Positions 11,413-22,350 of a stretch of DNA of 64,000 nt are shown here, in pieces. The stretch's first letter is position 1. The number at the start of each line of letters is the position of its first letter. The translations under genes and the position numbers were made by a program. Source of the DNA: Rhodosorus marinus (Eukaryota > Rhodophyta > Stylonematophyceae > Stylonematales > Stylonemataceae); the NCBI GenBank assembly GCA_029953675.1, contig JAMWBK010000002.1, positions 2,108,001 through 2,172,000 on the forward strand. The letters are read 5' to 3'. Below the pieces are notes generated by a model. It was not told the origin of the DNA, ran no database searches, and saw only the letters and a list, made by a program, of their open reading frames with translations.

Positions 11413-11760
11413 CACGAAAACAGAAACAACCACAGCCCACAGCTCATTCAAACACAAAGAACCTTCAGCTCTCTCCACAACCCCCTTTTGATCTACAAAC
11501 AGCCTTCCCCCGAATCCAATCCTCACTGGATATCTCTACAAGACTCTACCAACCTCCCTCCACAGACCTGCACCAGATCGTATCCATTCCTCCCAGGAAC
11601 AAACCAAACCTCCCCCCTCCCTCCCCCCGCAAGGAAAAAATCACCAAAAATACTTTCAATCGTCTTTTTTTCCCTTTTCACACAATTCCAGATCAATTTC
11701 AATATACACCATGGGGCAACAATATTAAATCAGTGAGAATCTACATGTTTGCTTCACCCC
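11413..11760 (-). promoter_or_regulatory. Leader/promoter region of the CSP41-like gene
   Basis: The plus strand is C- and A-rich and G-poor from the first exon to about 11640, so the coding strand is G/T-rich. The same skew is seen upstream of the other genes here. No TATA box is identified with confidence. Confidence 0.4.
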
Positions 11761-12160
11761 CCCTAGGAGGTAGTTGGAGAAAACTGCTACTCCCGATCAT
11801 TCATTCGCTTCGATAGAAACTCGATAGGAGCCCCCCGACAGATTGTATCTTAAAAAGAATTCAGTAGCTCAATATTTAGTAATTTTGAATCAGTGAATTC
11901 TTTGAGATTGGAGTTTGTTTTTAAAAAACATTTTTGGGGTAGTGTGGTTTGGAGGAACTGCCAAGCAAGGTGGATGTCCTTGGGACAGTGAAAGGGGAAG
12001 GAGGCTCTAAGCAGCACCAGCTGCGCGACTATGAACCGTACGTCTACAAGGCTATGTTATGGTCTGTCTACTGGCGATTTTTTTGGACTTTAGAGCGCCC
12101 CTTCAAGTCCGCATTTTCAAGGTGACGAAACCGCTCCACTTAGAAAAGTTCGAGTCTAAG
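11761..12160. other. Spacer, nothing recognised
   Basis: No ORF with a domain, no repeat boundary and no RNA gene. LINE debris begins at about 12163 with an isolated CTGAATAAACGGATC end. Confidence 0.4.
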
Positions 12161-12162
12161 GA

Positions 12163-12416
12163 CTGAATAAACGGATCGTTATCATGGACTCTAGATCCGT
12201 TTATTCAGAGCCTAACTACCCTGAGAAGCGAGAGACAAGACGCTCATGACGCCTGCGAGGTATCTTTCGCAACGACCCAGGGCGTCTAGATAATCTGCTC
12301 ACGGAGCTTTCTTTGACTCTGTGGCGCTCAAATGCTGCGGTGTATGTAGGGGCGCGTCATAAGCATCTTGTCTCTCGCTTCTCAGGGTAGTTGTTAGGCT
12401 CTGAATAAACGGATCG
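12163..12416. mobile_element. Inverted pair of LINE 3' ends
   Basis: A 16-bp plus-strand end (12163-12178) is followed by a minus-strand 3' end (12194-12262) and then by a plus-strand 3' end of about 150 bp (12263-12416) that closes with GAATAAACGGATCG. The adjacent 3' ends face each other, a tail-to-tail arrangement repeated many times over the next 15 kb. Confidence 0.75.
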
Positions 12417-13262
12417 TTAATGACGCGCGTCCAACAATAAAGCAACGTTGGAACGCCACAGGGTTAAGGTCCACTTACGTGAGGAGGCTATCAAGACGAT
12501 CTGGGTTGTTTCGAAAGAGCCCACAAACCCAACGAGAACTTGCACTATCAACTAAACCGAAGCACTCGATGATGAGAGGAGCAAACCGATAGGACAAAGC
12601 CGAATCGCGAAGCGTAGAGTAGACTCTACGCTCTAACATAGCCGCAGCGTACTGGGATTCCTTCAGTTGCCGCAGAGACCGAGCTGCAGCGCCTCGGCGT
12701 CGGGCAGCCGCTGGCAGGTATCTGGTAGCCTGAGGATACGGGATAGAAAGGTCGGCGTACTCACTCCGACGAGCACTCAGATCCGTGACCACTAGGTCCG
12801 CCTCCCTTTGTACCACCGGGGCGTCAGCCTCATCAGTAGTTGCCGTTGCCACGGGCAGGGGGACCCCATACTCCACCTCCCGGTCCATGCCCAGCACCAG
12901 AGAACGAAGATAGCGGAACAGCAACCTGTTGAGCCGCTTATGGCGCGAGTCCGGACCTGCGGACGAGATGCCAACAAGTGCCCTCCAAAGTCACCGCAAG
13001 GCACTGAGTCGCCGCACAGGTTACATCTCGAATTCCTCTCCGCAGGCCATGCTGGTTTTGGCTACACCGATGAACGTTACGCTTCCAAGAACCATGACCC
13101 TGCTAGCTGCCGAGATCCAGAACCTGCTCCTCTCTGTCTCGGAGAACTTGCACGCAGATTGTTCGCCTTCCCTCGCCCGCGCCGCCACATGCCACGGAAT
13201 CCAACTACTGAACCCGAGTCCTGTGCAACGACCTATACCGTCAACTGAGACGGCCGAAGACA
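12417..13262 (-). mobile_element. RLE-type LINE fragment (knuckle and endonuclease), older subfamily
   Basis: The minus strand gives, in family order but several frames, a Val-Thr-Phe-Ile-Gly-Val-Ala block, a knuckle-like Cys-Gly-Asp-Ser-Val-Pro-Cys-Gly-Asp-Phe-Gly-Gly-His, an endonuclease core (Ala-Asp-Leu-Val-Val-Thr-Asp-Leu, then Ala-Asp-Leu-Ser-Ile-Pro-Tyr-Pro) and the Phe-Ala-Pro-Leu-Ile-Ile-Glu-Cys-Phe-Gly motif. It has the same organisation as the main family with many substitutions, so it is an older or separate subfamily. Confidence 0.75.
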
Positions 13263-13284
13263 ACCCACCACGGCTATTAACCCT

Positions 13285-14019
13285 GGTGATCCGTTTATTC
13301 AGAGGCTAACTACCCTGAGAAGCGAGACACAAACTAGACGCTGATGACGCGCGTCCACAAACAAAGCAGAATTGGAGCGCCACAGGGTCAAAGAAAGCTC
13401 CGTGAGCAGACTATCTAAACGCCCTGGGTCGTTACGAAACAGAGCTCGCAGCCAGCGAGAACCTACACTATCTATCAAGCCAAAGCACTCAATAATGAGG
13501 GGGACGAACCGGTATGTCACCGCCGAATCGCGAAAGGTAGGGTTTGACATCGCTGCCGTGTACTGCGAATCTTTCACTTGCCGCATAGACCGAGCTGCAG
13601 CTCCTCGACGCCGAGCCGACGCAGACAGGTACCTGGTCGCCTGGGGTTGACGCCGAGGACAAGGGATGGAGAGATCAATGTACTCACTGCGACGCGATTG
13701 AGGTCAGTCACAACGAGATCCGCCACCCGCTGTACCGCGCGTGGGGCGTCACTCTCATCAGCAATTTCCGATGCCACCGCCAGAGCGACCTCATACTCTA
13801 CTTCTCGGTCCGTACCGAGCTATTGAGAACGAAGGGAGCGGAAAAGCGGTTGAGCCGCGTATGGCGTCTGGTCCGGGCCCCTTGAACCTCCGCACAAGAC
13901 GCCAACAGATGCGCACAATAATCACCCCACGGCACATTGGCACAATGCGCATCTAGAATCCCGCTCAACAGGCCAAGGGAGTTGCGGCAAGCCCCGGTAA
14001 AGTCGTAAGCTTACACGAA
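13285..14019 (-). mobile_element. RLE-type LINE 3' fragment (main family)
   Basis: This starts at TGATCCGTTTATTCAGAGG (the 3' end, read on minus) and extends through the endonuclease region to the stretch just before the zinc knuckle. At 14019 it switches abruptly to plus-strand RT sequence. Frames are broken by indels. Confidence 0.85.
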
Positions 14020-16096
14020 GGTGCTGTTGCGGCTGAAACATCAGTTCCCGCGGGTCCGTGCGGTCGCCTTCGGGCCACGATTTGTCACCTTGGGTGCCGA
14101 GAGCCACACCTTTGCGGCTCATACGGGTGTGCAGCAGGGCGATCCCTTAGGGCCGTTCCTGCACGCCTGTGGATTGCAACTGGTGGTGTTGCGGCTGAAA
14201 CATCAGTTGATGATGATCAGTTCCCGCGGGTCCGTGCGGTCGCCTTCCATGACGATGTGACGCTTCTTGGCACTCCCCACGATCTGGTGCCGGCCTACGA
14301 TTTTCTCGGCGAGGTGGCTTGCTTGGTGGGGCTGCGTATCAACCATGCCAAGTGCGATTTCTCGGGGGGGGTCTCACTGCACCGCGGACGCGGTTCCATC
14401 CAGGTTACGAGATATTTGGCGAGCTGAGGGCTTACAGAAGTTCGGTGTCCCCGTAGGCACCCCGATATTTGTTGAACGCAGCCTCTCCGCGCTCCTGAGT
14501 TATCATGATGAGCTCCTGACTGAGCTGTGCAGTCTCCCCGAAGGGTACCTCCAGACCCCTCTGCTCATCTTCCGGTTCAGCGCGTGCCAGAAGCTGACCT
14601 ATTTTTTGTGGCAGCTACCCTCCGGGTCCCCACAAGACCCCCGTCTTGGCTGGCGCTCCAGGCAGACCGACGAGCGAGGGAAGTGCTAGGCACGCTGATG
14701 GATGCTGAGCTATCTGTTTTGGGGGATGCAGAAAAGGACGTCCTTCACCGGCAGATCGCGTTGCCCGTGCGGTTGGGCGGGCTGGTGGGATCTTCTCCGG
14801 CGATCCAGCCGGCGGCTGTGGTGAGTTCGTGGGCCAATGCGCTTTATACATGGTCCACCGATTGTGATCCGCATGTGAGTGGTTGTTGAGTGGACTTCGG
14901 GTTGGGCGGCTGGACGGGACTCTCGCCCCACGGCTCGAGGGGGTTTCTTCGGAACTGGAGGCCGCTTTTCAAGAATGTACCGCCCTGCCGAGTGGTACCC
15001 AGGCTCGTTGCGATTCCTGGGCGGCAGTTCTTGACTCCCTCGGTGGCCAGCTTTCGCGAGTCTCTGCTGCAGCACCGTGTGTTGGAAATGGTGTAGAAAC
15101 TGCCGAGGATATTGACGCCGTGCCTGTGCCGTCGAGACCGCCAGAGGACGGCGTTTCCCGGTCGGGTCCGACCCCTTCGAGGACCGATGTAATCCAAAAA
15201 ACCCTTTCGTGGGACATACATCGGAACTCGTATGCCACCCTTCTGAGTTTACCTTCGTGCTCGGCGTCGACTTTGGCTCGCCTGCGCGGTTTAGGGGGGA
15301 GTCTGCTCCCGTTTCTTCACGGTCATACCTGCGTGCGTATCCACGGTTGGCGCTTACCGATCTCGAACTTCGTGTAGGCTTACGACTTTACGTGGGCTTG
15401 CCGCAACCCCCTTGGCCTGTTGAGCGGGATTCTAGATGCGCATTGTCCGGGGCCAATGTGCCGTGGGGTGATTATGGTGCGCATCTGTAGGCGTCTTGTG
15501 CGGAGGTTCAAGGGGCCCGGACCAGACGCCATACGCGGCTCTACCGCTTGCTTTTCCGCTACCTTCGTTCTCAATCGCTCGGTACGGATCGAGAAGTGGA
15601 GTATGAGGTCGCTCTGGCGGCGGCATCGGAAATTGCTGATGAGAGTGACGCCCCAGCGGTACAGCGGGTGGCGGATCTCGTTGTGACTGACCTCAATGCG
15701 CGTCGCAGTGAGTACATTAACCTCTCCATCCCTTGTCCTCAGGCGACCAGTTACCTGCCTGCGTCGGCTCGGCGTCGAGGAGCTGCAGCATGGTCCATGG
15801 GGCAAGTGAAAGATTCGCAGTACGCGGCAGCGATGTCAAACCCTACCTTTCGCGATTCGGCGGAGTCATATCGGTTCGTCCCTCTCATTATTTAGTGCTT
15901 TAGCTTGATAGATAGTGTAGGTTCTCGCTGGCTGCGAGCTCTGTTTCGCAACGACTTAGGGCGTTTAGATAGTCTGCTCACCGAGCTTTTTTTGACCCTG
16001 TGGCGCTCCAATTCTACTTTGTTTGTGGACGAGCGTCATCAGCGTCTTGTCTCTCGCTTCTCAGGGTAGTTAGCCTCTGAATAAACGGATCATCAA
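14020..16096 (+). mobile_element. LINE copy, RT core to 3' end (2.1 kb)
   Basis: One of the two longest copies. It opens with a 49-bp stray piece (14020-14068), then reads from the RT block Gly-Val-Gln-Gln-Gly-Asp-Pro-Leu-Gly-Pro through the Phe-His-Asp-Asp-Val catalytic motif (region 14240-14270), thumb, linker, zinc-knuckle segment and endonuclease core (Ala-Asp-Leu-Val-Val-Thr-Asp-Leu-Asn-Ala-Arg-Arg, then Leu-Ser-Ile-Pro-Cys-Pro-Gln-Ala). It closes at 16096 with AATAAACGGATCATCA. Several frameshifts and an in-frame stop in the knuckle region make it non-functional. A 14-bp micro-insertion lies at 14209-14222. Confidence 0.85.
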
Positions 16097-16215
16097 GTTC
16101 GAGATCGGTAAGCGCCAACCGCGGATACGCAGGTATGACCGTGAAGAAACGGGAGCTGAAACTCCCCCCCAAACCGCGCAGGCGAGCCAAAGTCGACGCT
16201 GAGCACGAACGTAAA
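16097..16215 (-). mobile_element. LINE internal fragment, inverted
   Basis: About 120 bp of the region preceding the zinc knuckle, in inverse orientation, begins directly at the tail of the previous copy (GGATCATCA followed by AGTTCGAGATCGG). It ends where the N-terminal segment starts. Confidence 0.8.
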
Positions 16216-17844
16216 CGCCCGTGTTTCTTTAATGCTTTATTTTGATCGTTTCTCGGTGGAATCCCTCGCCCCTTCGGATCTCCTTGGCGCTCGCTCGCGC
16301 AGAGGACATTCTGACCTTGGCGGTTTCGGCCCATTTTGAACGGCTTTCAAGGGTTCAGAAAAACCTGCTAGATCGGCTCCCAAATAGGGGTTCCTCCATG
16401 CTGCGGTCCAAGATTTCCCCGCCTCGGAAACTTCGCTTTTGGAGAATCAACCTGACTTTGCTCAGGTGTTTCCCGCTGGGCGTCCTTCTGTCGGTGCGGA
16501 GCCTTGTGACGACGTGGGGGAACTACCCTCTATGGATGTGAATGTCGATCCAGAGGTGGACACGCTCGCCATTGAGCCGAGTACCCCTTCGCCCTTTGGC
16601 GTCCAGGGGAGGGTCTCCGGCTCCTGAGGGGCTGCTATCTATGCATCCTTATCCTCTTTGCGTGCCCCTCCGCTCAAGCGCCCCTTCTTGGCGCCAGTTG
16701 CGGGGGGAAATTCTTCTGATTCCGTCGCGGATTCGCATCGCGTGGACGCTTCCTCCGTGGTGAGGGAGCAGGATGTCTGAGTCTTTTAGGGAACATTGCG
16801 AGCTTGCTGCTTTCTTTCCGAGCCCAGGTAGCTTTGAGGGCTGGCGTTCTCGTCTTTTCTCTTGGTTCGAAGGTTTTGTTGGGCGTTTCCTTCTGGGGAT
16901 ATCCCTCTTTGCCTTCGTTCGCCCCCAGTCTCTCTCCCTCATCGTTTGCGCAGGAGGGTTTCTTTTCTTTTGGATTTCCTGCTTATGGAGGTGGCCGACC
17001 ATCCTCAAGCAGCACTTGCTTGGAAGCTTTTGTTTTGTTTTTTCTCGGCTAGTGCTCACGGTCTCCCAGGGGCGCGATGCATGTCCAATTAGACGCAAAG
17101 TTCAGTCTTTTCTGGCGGGGGACTATGCTTTCTTAAAATATTTATACCTCGCTAATGTCTCTTCTTCCTCTTCGTGCTGGACTTCACCCTCTTCTCGTTC
17201 CCGTAGGCAGGTACGGGCAAAGGCAGCAGTGGCACAGGGGGATATTCGGAGTGGGGCGGCCATCGTCCAGCAAGGCGCTTCAGTCGAGCCGTATCGGACT
17301 GGCCGGGCTGATCCAGTCGCCGCGTTGTTCCCTGCGCGCGACGTGAGTTGCAACTCTGAGTTCCAGCGTGTTTAGTAGGATCTAAAGATCCTTTTGTCAA
17401 TTCCTCACGCGGTAGGGGTCGGTTGCTTGTTCGGCCGGATGAGGTTCAGGCTCTGCTCCGGTCCCCCGGAAAGGTCGTGCACCTGGTCCCTCAGGACTCC
17501 GGGTCGAACTTTTTCACTGGTTGGGTGAAGAAGGGCTGGACGCCCTTGCGCGGGTACTGGAGGGTCTTGTCAATGGGGACGATTTTTGCGCAGAGGCCTG
17601 GGCACTATTGTCGCGCTCCCAACTGGTCCTCTCGCCCAAACCTGGACATTGGACCACAGCATGGAGGAACCCCTATTTGGGAGCCGATCTAGCAGGTTTT
17701 TCTTAACCCTTGAAAGCCGTTCAAAATGGGCCGAAACCGCCAAGGTCAGAATGTCCTCTGCGCGAGCGAGCGCCAAGGAGATCCGAAGGGGCGAGGGATT
17801 CCACAGAGGAACGATCAAAATAAAGCATTAAAGAAACACGGGCG
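16216..17844 (+). mobile_element. LINE 5' (N-terminal) segment with 196-bp terminal inverted repeats
   Basis: Positions 16216-16411 and 17649-17844 are near-identical inverted repeats (196 bp, a handful of mismatches). Between them the plus strand encodes, with frameshifts, a helical N-terminal stretch, an acidic low-complexity stretch, and at about 17216-17370 a Val-Ala-Gln-Gly-Asp-Ile-Arg-Ser-Gly-Ala-Ala-Ile segment. At 17524-17640 it encodes Gly-Leu-Asp-Ala-Leu-Ala-Arg-Val-Leu-Glu-Gly-Leu-Val-Asn-Gly. These last two resemble the segments that precede the RT in this kind of LINE, so I assign the block to the 5' half of the family. It could alternatively be a separate foldback element that captured LINE sequence. 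Confidence 0.6.
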
Positions 17845-17925
17845 CGTGTCAAAACTTAATTCGCTAAAACAGGTCTCTGCGCAGGAGCGTTTTCAACAAA
17901 GTAGATAGGATTTGGTGCGCAGTAT

Positions 17926-18059
17926 CTGTTTAGATAGTCTGCTCACGGAGCTTTCTTTGACCCTGTGGCGCTCCAATTCTGCTTTTTTGGTGGACGCGCG
18001 TCATCAGCGTCTTGTCTCTCGCTTTTCAGGGTAGTTAGCCTCTGAATAAACGGATCATC
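17926..18059 (+). mobile_element. LINE 3' end, 134 bp
   Basis: A severely 5'-truncated copy that starts at TTTAGATAGTCTGCTCACGG and ends at AATAAACGGATCATCA. The preceding 17845-17925 is unique sequence. Confidence 0.85.
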
Positions 18060-18946
18060 ATGTGTCGCCGGGACTTGTATGTGACCCTTCTGAGTTTACC
18101 TTCATGCTCGGCGTCGACTTTGGCCCGCCTGCGCGGTTTGGGGGGGAGTCTCAGCTCTCGTTTCTTCACGGTCATACCTACGTATCCGCGGTTGGCGCTT
18201 ACCGATCTCGAACTTCGTGTAAGCTTGCGACTTTACCAGGGCTTGTCGCAACCCCCTTGGCCTGTTGAGCGGGATTCCAGATGCGCATTGTGCGGGGCCA
18301 GCCAATGTGCCATGGGGTGATTATGGTGCGCATCTGTAGGCGTCTTGTGCGGAGGTTCCAGGGGCCCGGACCAGACGCCATACGCGGCTCTACCGCTTGC
18401 TTTTCCGCTACCTTCTTTCTCAATCGCTCAGTACGGACCGAGGAGTGGAGTATGAGGTCCCTCTGGCCGCGGCATCGGAAATTGCTGATGAGAGTGACGC
18501 CCCAGCGGTACAGCGGGTGGCGGATCTCGTTGTGAATGACCTCAATGCGCGTCGCAGTGAGTACATTGACCTCTCCATCCCTTGTTCTCAGGCGACCAGG
18601 TACCTGCCTGCGTCGGCTCGGCGTCGAGGAGCTGCAGCACGGTCCATGGGGAAAGTGAAAGATTCGCAGTACACGGCAGCGATGTCAAACCCTACCTTTC
18701 GCGATTCGGCGGTGACATACCGGTTCGTCCCCCTCATTACTGAGTGCTTTGGCTTGATAGATAGTGTAGGTTCTCGCTGGCTGCGAGCTCTGTTTCGCAA
18801 CGACCCAGGGCGTTTAGATAGTCTGTTCACGAAGCTTTCTTTGACCCTGTGGCGCTCCAATTCTGCTTTGTTTGTGGACGCCCGTCATCAGCGTCTTGTC
18901 TCTCGCTTCTCAGGGTAGTTAGCCTCTGAATAAACGGATGATCATC
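18060..18946 (+). mobile_element. LINE 3' fragment with the longest open endonuclease frame
   Basis: The copy runs from the pre-knuckle region to the 3' end. The frame 18397-18918 is open for 173 codons and covers the endonuclease-like domain: Val-Gln-Arg-Val-Ala-Asp-Leu-Val-Val near residue 40, Ile-Asp-Leu-Ser-Ile-Pro-Cys near 60, Gly-Lys-Val-Lys-Asp-Ser-Gln-Tyr near 90, then Phe-Val-Pro-Leu-Ile-Thr-Glu-Cys-Phe-Gly near 115. This spacing fits a PD-(D/E)xK restriction-like fold as in early-branching LINEs. The knuckle is frameshifted by a short insertion near 18300. Confidence 0.85.
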
Positions 18947-19804
18947 TAGAATCCCGCTCAACAGGCCCTTTGACCCCTTTGGGTTGCGGCAAGCCGAGGT
19001 AAAGTCGAAAGCTTACACGAAGTTCGAGATCGGTAAGCGCCAACCGCGGATACGCAGGTTTAACCGTGAAGAAACGGGAGCTGAGACTCCCCCCCAAACC
19101 GCGCAGGCGAGCCAAAGTCGACGCCGAGCACGAACGTAAACTCAGAAGGGTGGCATGCGAGTCCCGATGTATGTCCCATGAAAGCGTTTTTTGGATTACA
19201 TCGGTCCTCCAAGGGGCCGGACCCGACCCGGAAAACCCCGGTCGGGTCGGGTGTTTGCCCTCCTTTGGCGGTCTCGACGGCACAGCCACGGCGTAAATAT
19301 CCTCGGCAGTTTCTACACCATTTCAAACTCACGGTGCTGCAGCAGAGACTTCGGAACGGTGGCCACCGAGGGAGTCAAGAACTGCCGCCCAGGAATCGCA
19401 ACGAGCCTGGGTACCACTCGGCAGGGCGGAACATTGTTGAAAAGCGGCCTCCAGTTTCGCAAAAATCCCCCTGAGCCGTGGGGCGAGAGTCCCGTCCAGC
19501 CGCCCAACCCGAAGTCTACTCAACAAACCACTCACATGCGGATCACACTCCGTAGACCATGTATAAGCGCATTGGCCCACGAACTCACCACAACCGCCGG
19601 CTGGAGCACCGCGTAAGATCCCATAGCCAGCCCGCCCAACCGCACGGGCAACGCGATCTGCCGTTAAAGGACGTCCTTTTCTGTATCCGCCCAAACAGAT
19701 AGCTCAGCAGCATCCATCAGCGTGCCTAGCACGTCCCTCGCTCGTCAGTCTGCGCAGAGCGCCAGCCAAGACCCCCACTCGGAGGGTAGCTCCCGCAAAA
19801 AATA
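18947..19804 (-). mobile_element. LINE internal fragment (RT thumb to knuckle), inverted
   Basis: Minus-strand copy of the linker and RT C-terminal part without any 3' end. It abuts the tail of the previous plus-strand copy. Such tail-to-internal inversions resemble twin-priming products. Confidence 0.8.
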
Positions 19805-19807
19805 CGA

Positions 19808-20077
19808 ACTTGATGATGATGATCCGTTCATTCAGAGGCTAACTACACACTGAGAAGCGAGACACAAGACGCTGATGACGCTTGAAAACAAGCAAAGCAG
19901 AATTGGAGCGCCACAGGGTCAAAGAAAGCTCCGTGAGCAGACTATCTAAACGAGCTAGGTTCTCGCTGGCTGCAGAGCTCGCAGCCGGCGAGAACCTACA
20001 CTATCTATCAAGCCAAAGCACTCAACAATGAGGGGGACGAACCGGTATGTCACCGCCGAATCGCGAAAGGTAGCGAA
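19808..20077 (-). mobile_element. LINE 3' end with expanded (GAT)n tail
   Basis: This starts at CTTGATGATGATGATCCGTTC, where the tail shows four GAT units, and runs 260 bp into the endonuclease region. A short palindromic rearrangement (about 19955-20003) duplicates the GGTTCTCGCTGGCTGC region in inverse orientation. Confidence 0.8.
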
Positions 20078-22350
20078 GCATTGTGGATGCCGGCGAGCCG
20101 CTTTATATCGCGTCAGCTCACTAGGGAAGCCAGGGCTTTTTTTGGGTTGACCCAGGTCGGTGTCGGCTATTCAGGTGGCTGTGAACTGGTGACGCGTATC
20201 CTGCAGCTGGACGGTCTCCGCGATGAGCCCTTGGGCACGCTTTCTGTGGATTTCGCGAACGCATTTAACAGTGTGTCTCGAGCGCACGCGCTTGAGGTAG
20301 TTCGTCAGCTTTTCCCCTCTGGCTTTCCGTTCTTACGCCGCCGCGTCTATGATGAAGCGCCGAACGGGCCCCGATTTGTCACCTTGGGTGCCGAGAGCCA
20401 CACCTTTGCGGCTCTTACGGGTGTTCAGCAGGGTGATCCCTTAGGGCCGTTCCTGCACGCCTGTGGATTGCAACTGGTGCTGTTGCGGCTGAAACATCAG
20501 TTCCCGCGGCTCCGTGCGGTCGCCTTCCATGACGATGTGACGCTTCTGGGCACTCCCGACGATCTGGTGCCGGCCTACGATTTTCTCGGCGAGGTGGCTT
20601 GCTTGGTGGGGCTGCATATCAACCACGCCAAGTGCGACTTCTGGGGGAGTCTCACTGCACCGCATCCAGGTTCCGAGATATTTGGCGAGCTGAGGGCTTC
20701 CTTCTGTTCGGTGTCCCCGTAGGCACTCCGATGCTTGTTGAACGCAGCCTCTCCGCGCTCCTGAGTCATCATGATAAGCTCAGTCAGGAGCAGTCTCCCA
20801 GAAGGGTACCTCCAGGCCGCTCTGCTCATCTTCCGGTTCAGCGCGTGCCAGAGGTTGCCCTATTTTTTGCGGCAGCTACCCTCCGAGTGGGGGTCTTGGC
20901 TCGCGCTCTGCGCAGACTGACGAGCGAGGGACGTGCTAGGCACGCTGGTTGATGCTGAGCTATCTGTTTTGGGGGATGCAGAAAAGGACGTCCTTCATCG
21001 GCAACTCGCGTTGCCCGTGCGGTTGGGCGGGCTGGCTGTGGGATCTTACGCCGCGATCCAGCCGGCGGCTGTGGTGAGTTCCTGGGCCAATGCGCTTAAT
21101 ACATGGTCTACGGAGTGTGATCCGCATGTGAGTGGTTTGTTGAGTGGACTTCGGGTTGGGCGGCTGGACGGGACTCTCGCTCCACGGCTCGGGAGGGTGT
21201 TTTCGGAACTGGTGGCCACTTTTCAACAATGTACCGCCCTGCCGAGTGGTACCCAGGCTCGTTGCGATTCCTGGGCGGCAGTTCTTGACTCCCTCGGTGG
21301 CCAGCGTTCGTGAGTCTCTGCTGCAGCACCGTGTGTTGGAAATGGTGTAGAAACTGCCGATGATATTGACGCCGTGGCTGTGCCGTCGAGACCGCCAGAG
21401 GACGGCGTTTCCCGGTCGGGTCCGGCCCCTTCGAGGACCGATGTAATCCAAAAAACCCTTCCGTGTGACATACGTCGGGACTCGTATGCCACCCTTCTGA
21501 GTTTACCTTCGTGCTCGGCGTCGACTTTGGCTCGCCTGCGCGGTTTAGGGGGGAGTCTGAGGTCCCGGTTCTTCACTGTCATATTTGCGCATCCGGGGCT
21601 TGCGCTTGCCGATCTCGAACTTCGTGTAAGCTTACGACTTTACGTGGGATTGCCACAACCCCCTTGGCCTGTTGAGCGGGATTCTAGATGCTCATTGCGC
21701 GGGGCCAATGTGCCGTGGGGTGATTATGGTGCGCATCTGTTGGCGTCTTGTGCGGAGGTTCAAGGGGCCCGGACCAGACGCCATACGCGGCTCTACTGCT
21801 TGGTGTTCCGCTACCTTCGTTCTCAATCGCTCGGTACAGACCGAGAAGTGGAGTATGAGGTCGCTCTGGCCGCGGCATCGGAAACTGCTTATGAGAGTGA
21901 CGCCCCAGCGGTACAGCCGGTGGCGGATCTCGTTGTGAATGACCTCAATCGCGTCGCAGTGAGTACATTGACCTCTCCATCCCTTGTCCTCAGACGACCA
22001 GGTACCTGCCTGCGTCGGTTCGGCGTCGAGGAGCTGCAGCACGGTCCATGGGGCAAGTGAAAGATTCGCAGTACGCGGCAGCGATGTCAAACCCTACCTT
22101 TCGCGATTCGGCGGTGACATACCGGTTCATCCCCCTCATTATTGAGTGCTTTGGCTTGATAGATAGTGTAGGTTCTCGCTGACTGCGAGCTCTGTTTCGC
22201 AACGACCCAGGGCGTTTAGATAGTCTGCTCACGGAGCTTTCTTTGACCCTGTGGTGCTCCAATTCTGCTTTGTTTGTGGACGCGCGTCATCAGCGTCTAG
22301 TTTATGTCTCGCTTCTCAGGGTAGTTAGCCTCTGAATAAACGGATCATAA
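20078..22350 (+). mobile_element. LINE copy with most complete RT (2.27 kb)
   Basis: The best RT in the window: 20081-20722 is open for 213 codons. It contains Phe-Ile-Ser-Arg-Gln-Leu-Thr-Arg-Glu-Ala-Arg, Val-Gly-Val-Gly-Tyr-Ser-Gly-Gly-Cys-Glu, the first Asp block (Ser-Val-Asp-Phe-Ala-Asn-Ala-Phe-Asn-Ser-Val), Gly-Val-Gln-Gln-Gly-Asp-Pro-Leu-Gly-Pro, the catalytic Phe-His-Asp-Asp-Val, and Gly-Leu-His-Ile-Asn-His-Ala-Lys-Cys. A frameshift at about 20720 separates it from the thumb. The knuckle and endonuclease follow and the 3' end is at 22350. It lacks the 14-bp micro-insertion found in two other copies. Recent relatives are likely given the near-identity among copies, but this copy is dead. 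Confidence 0.88.
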
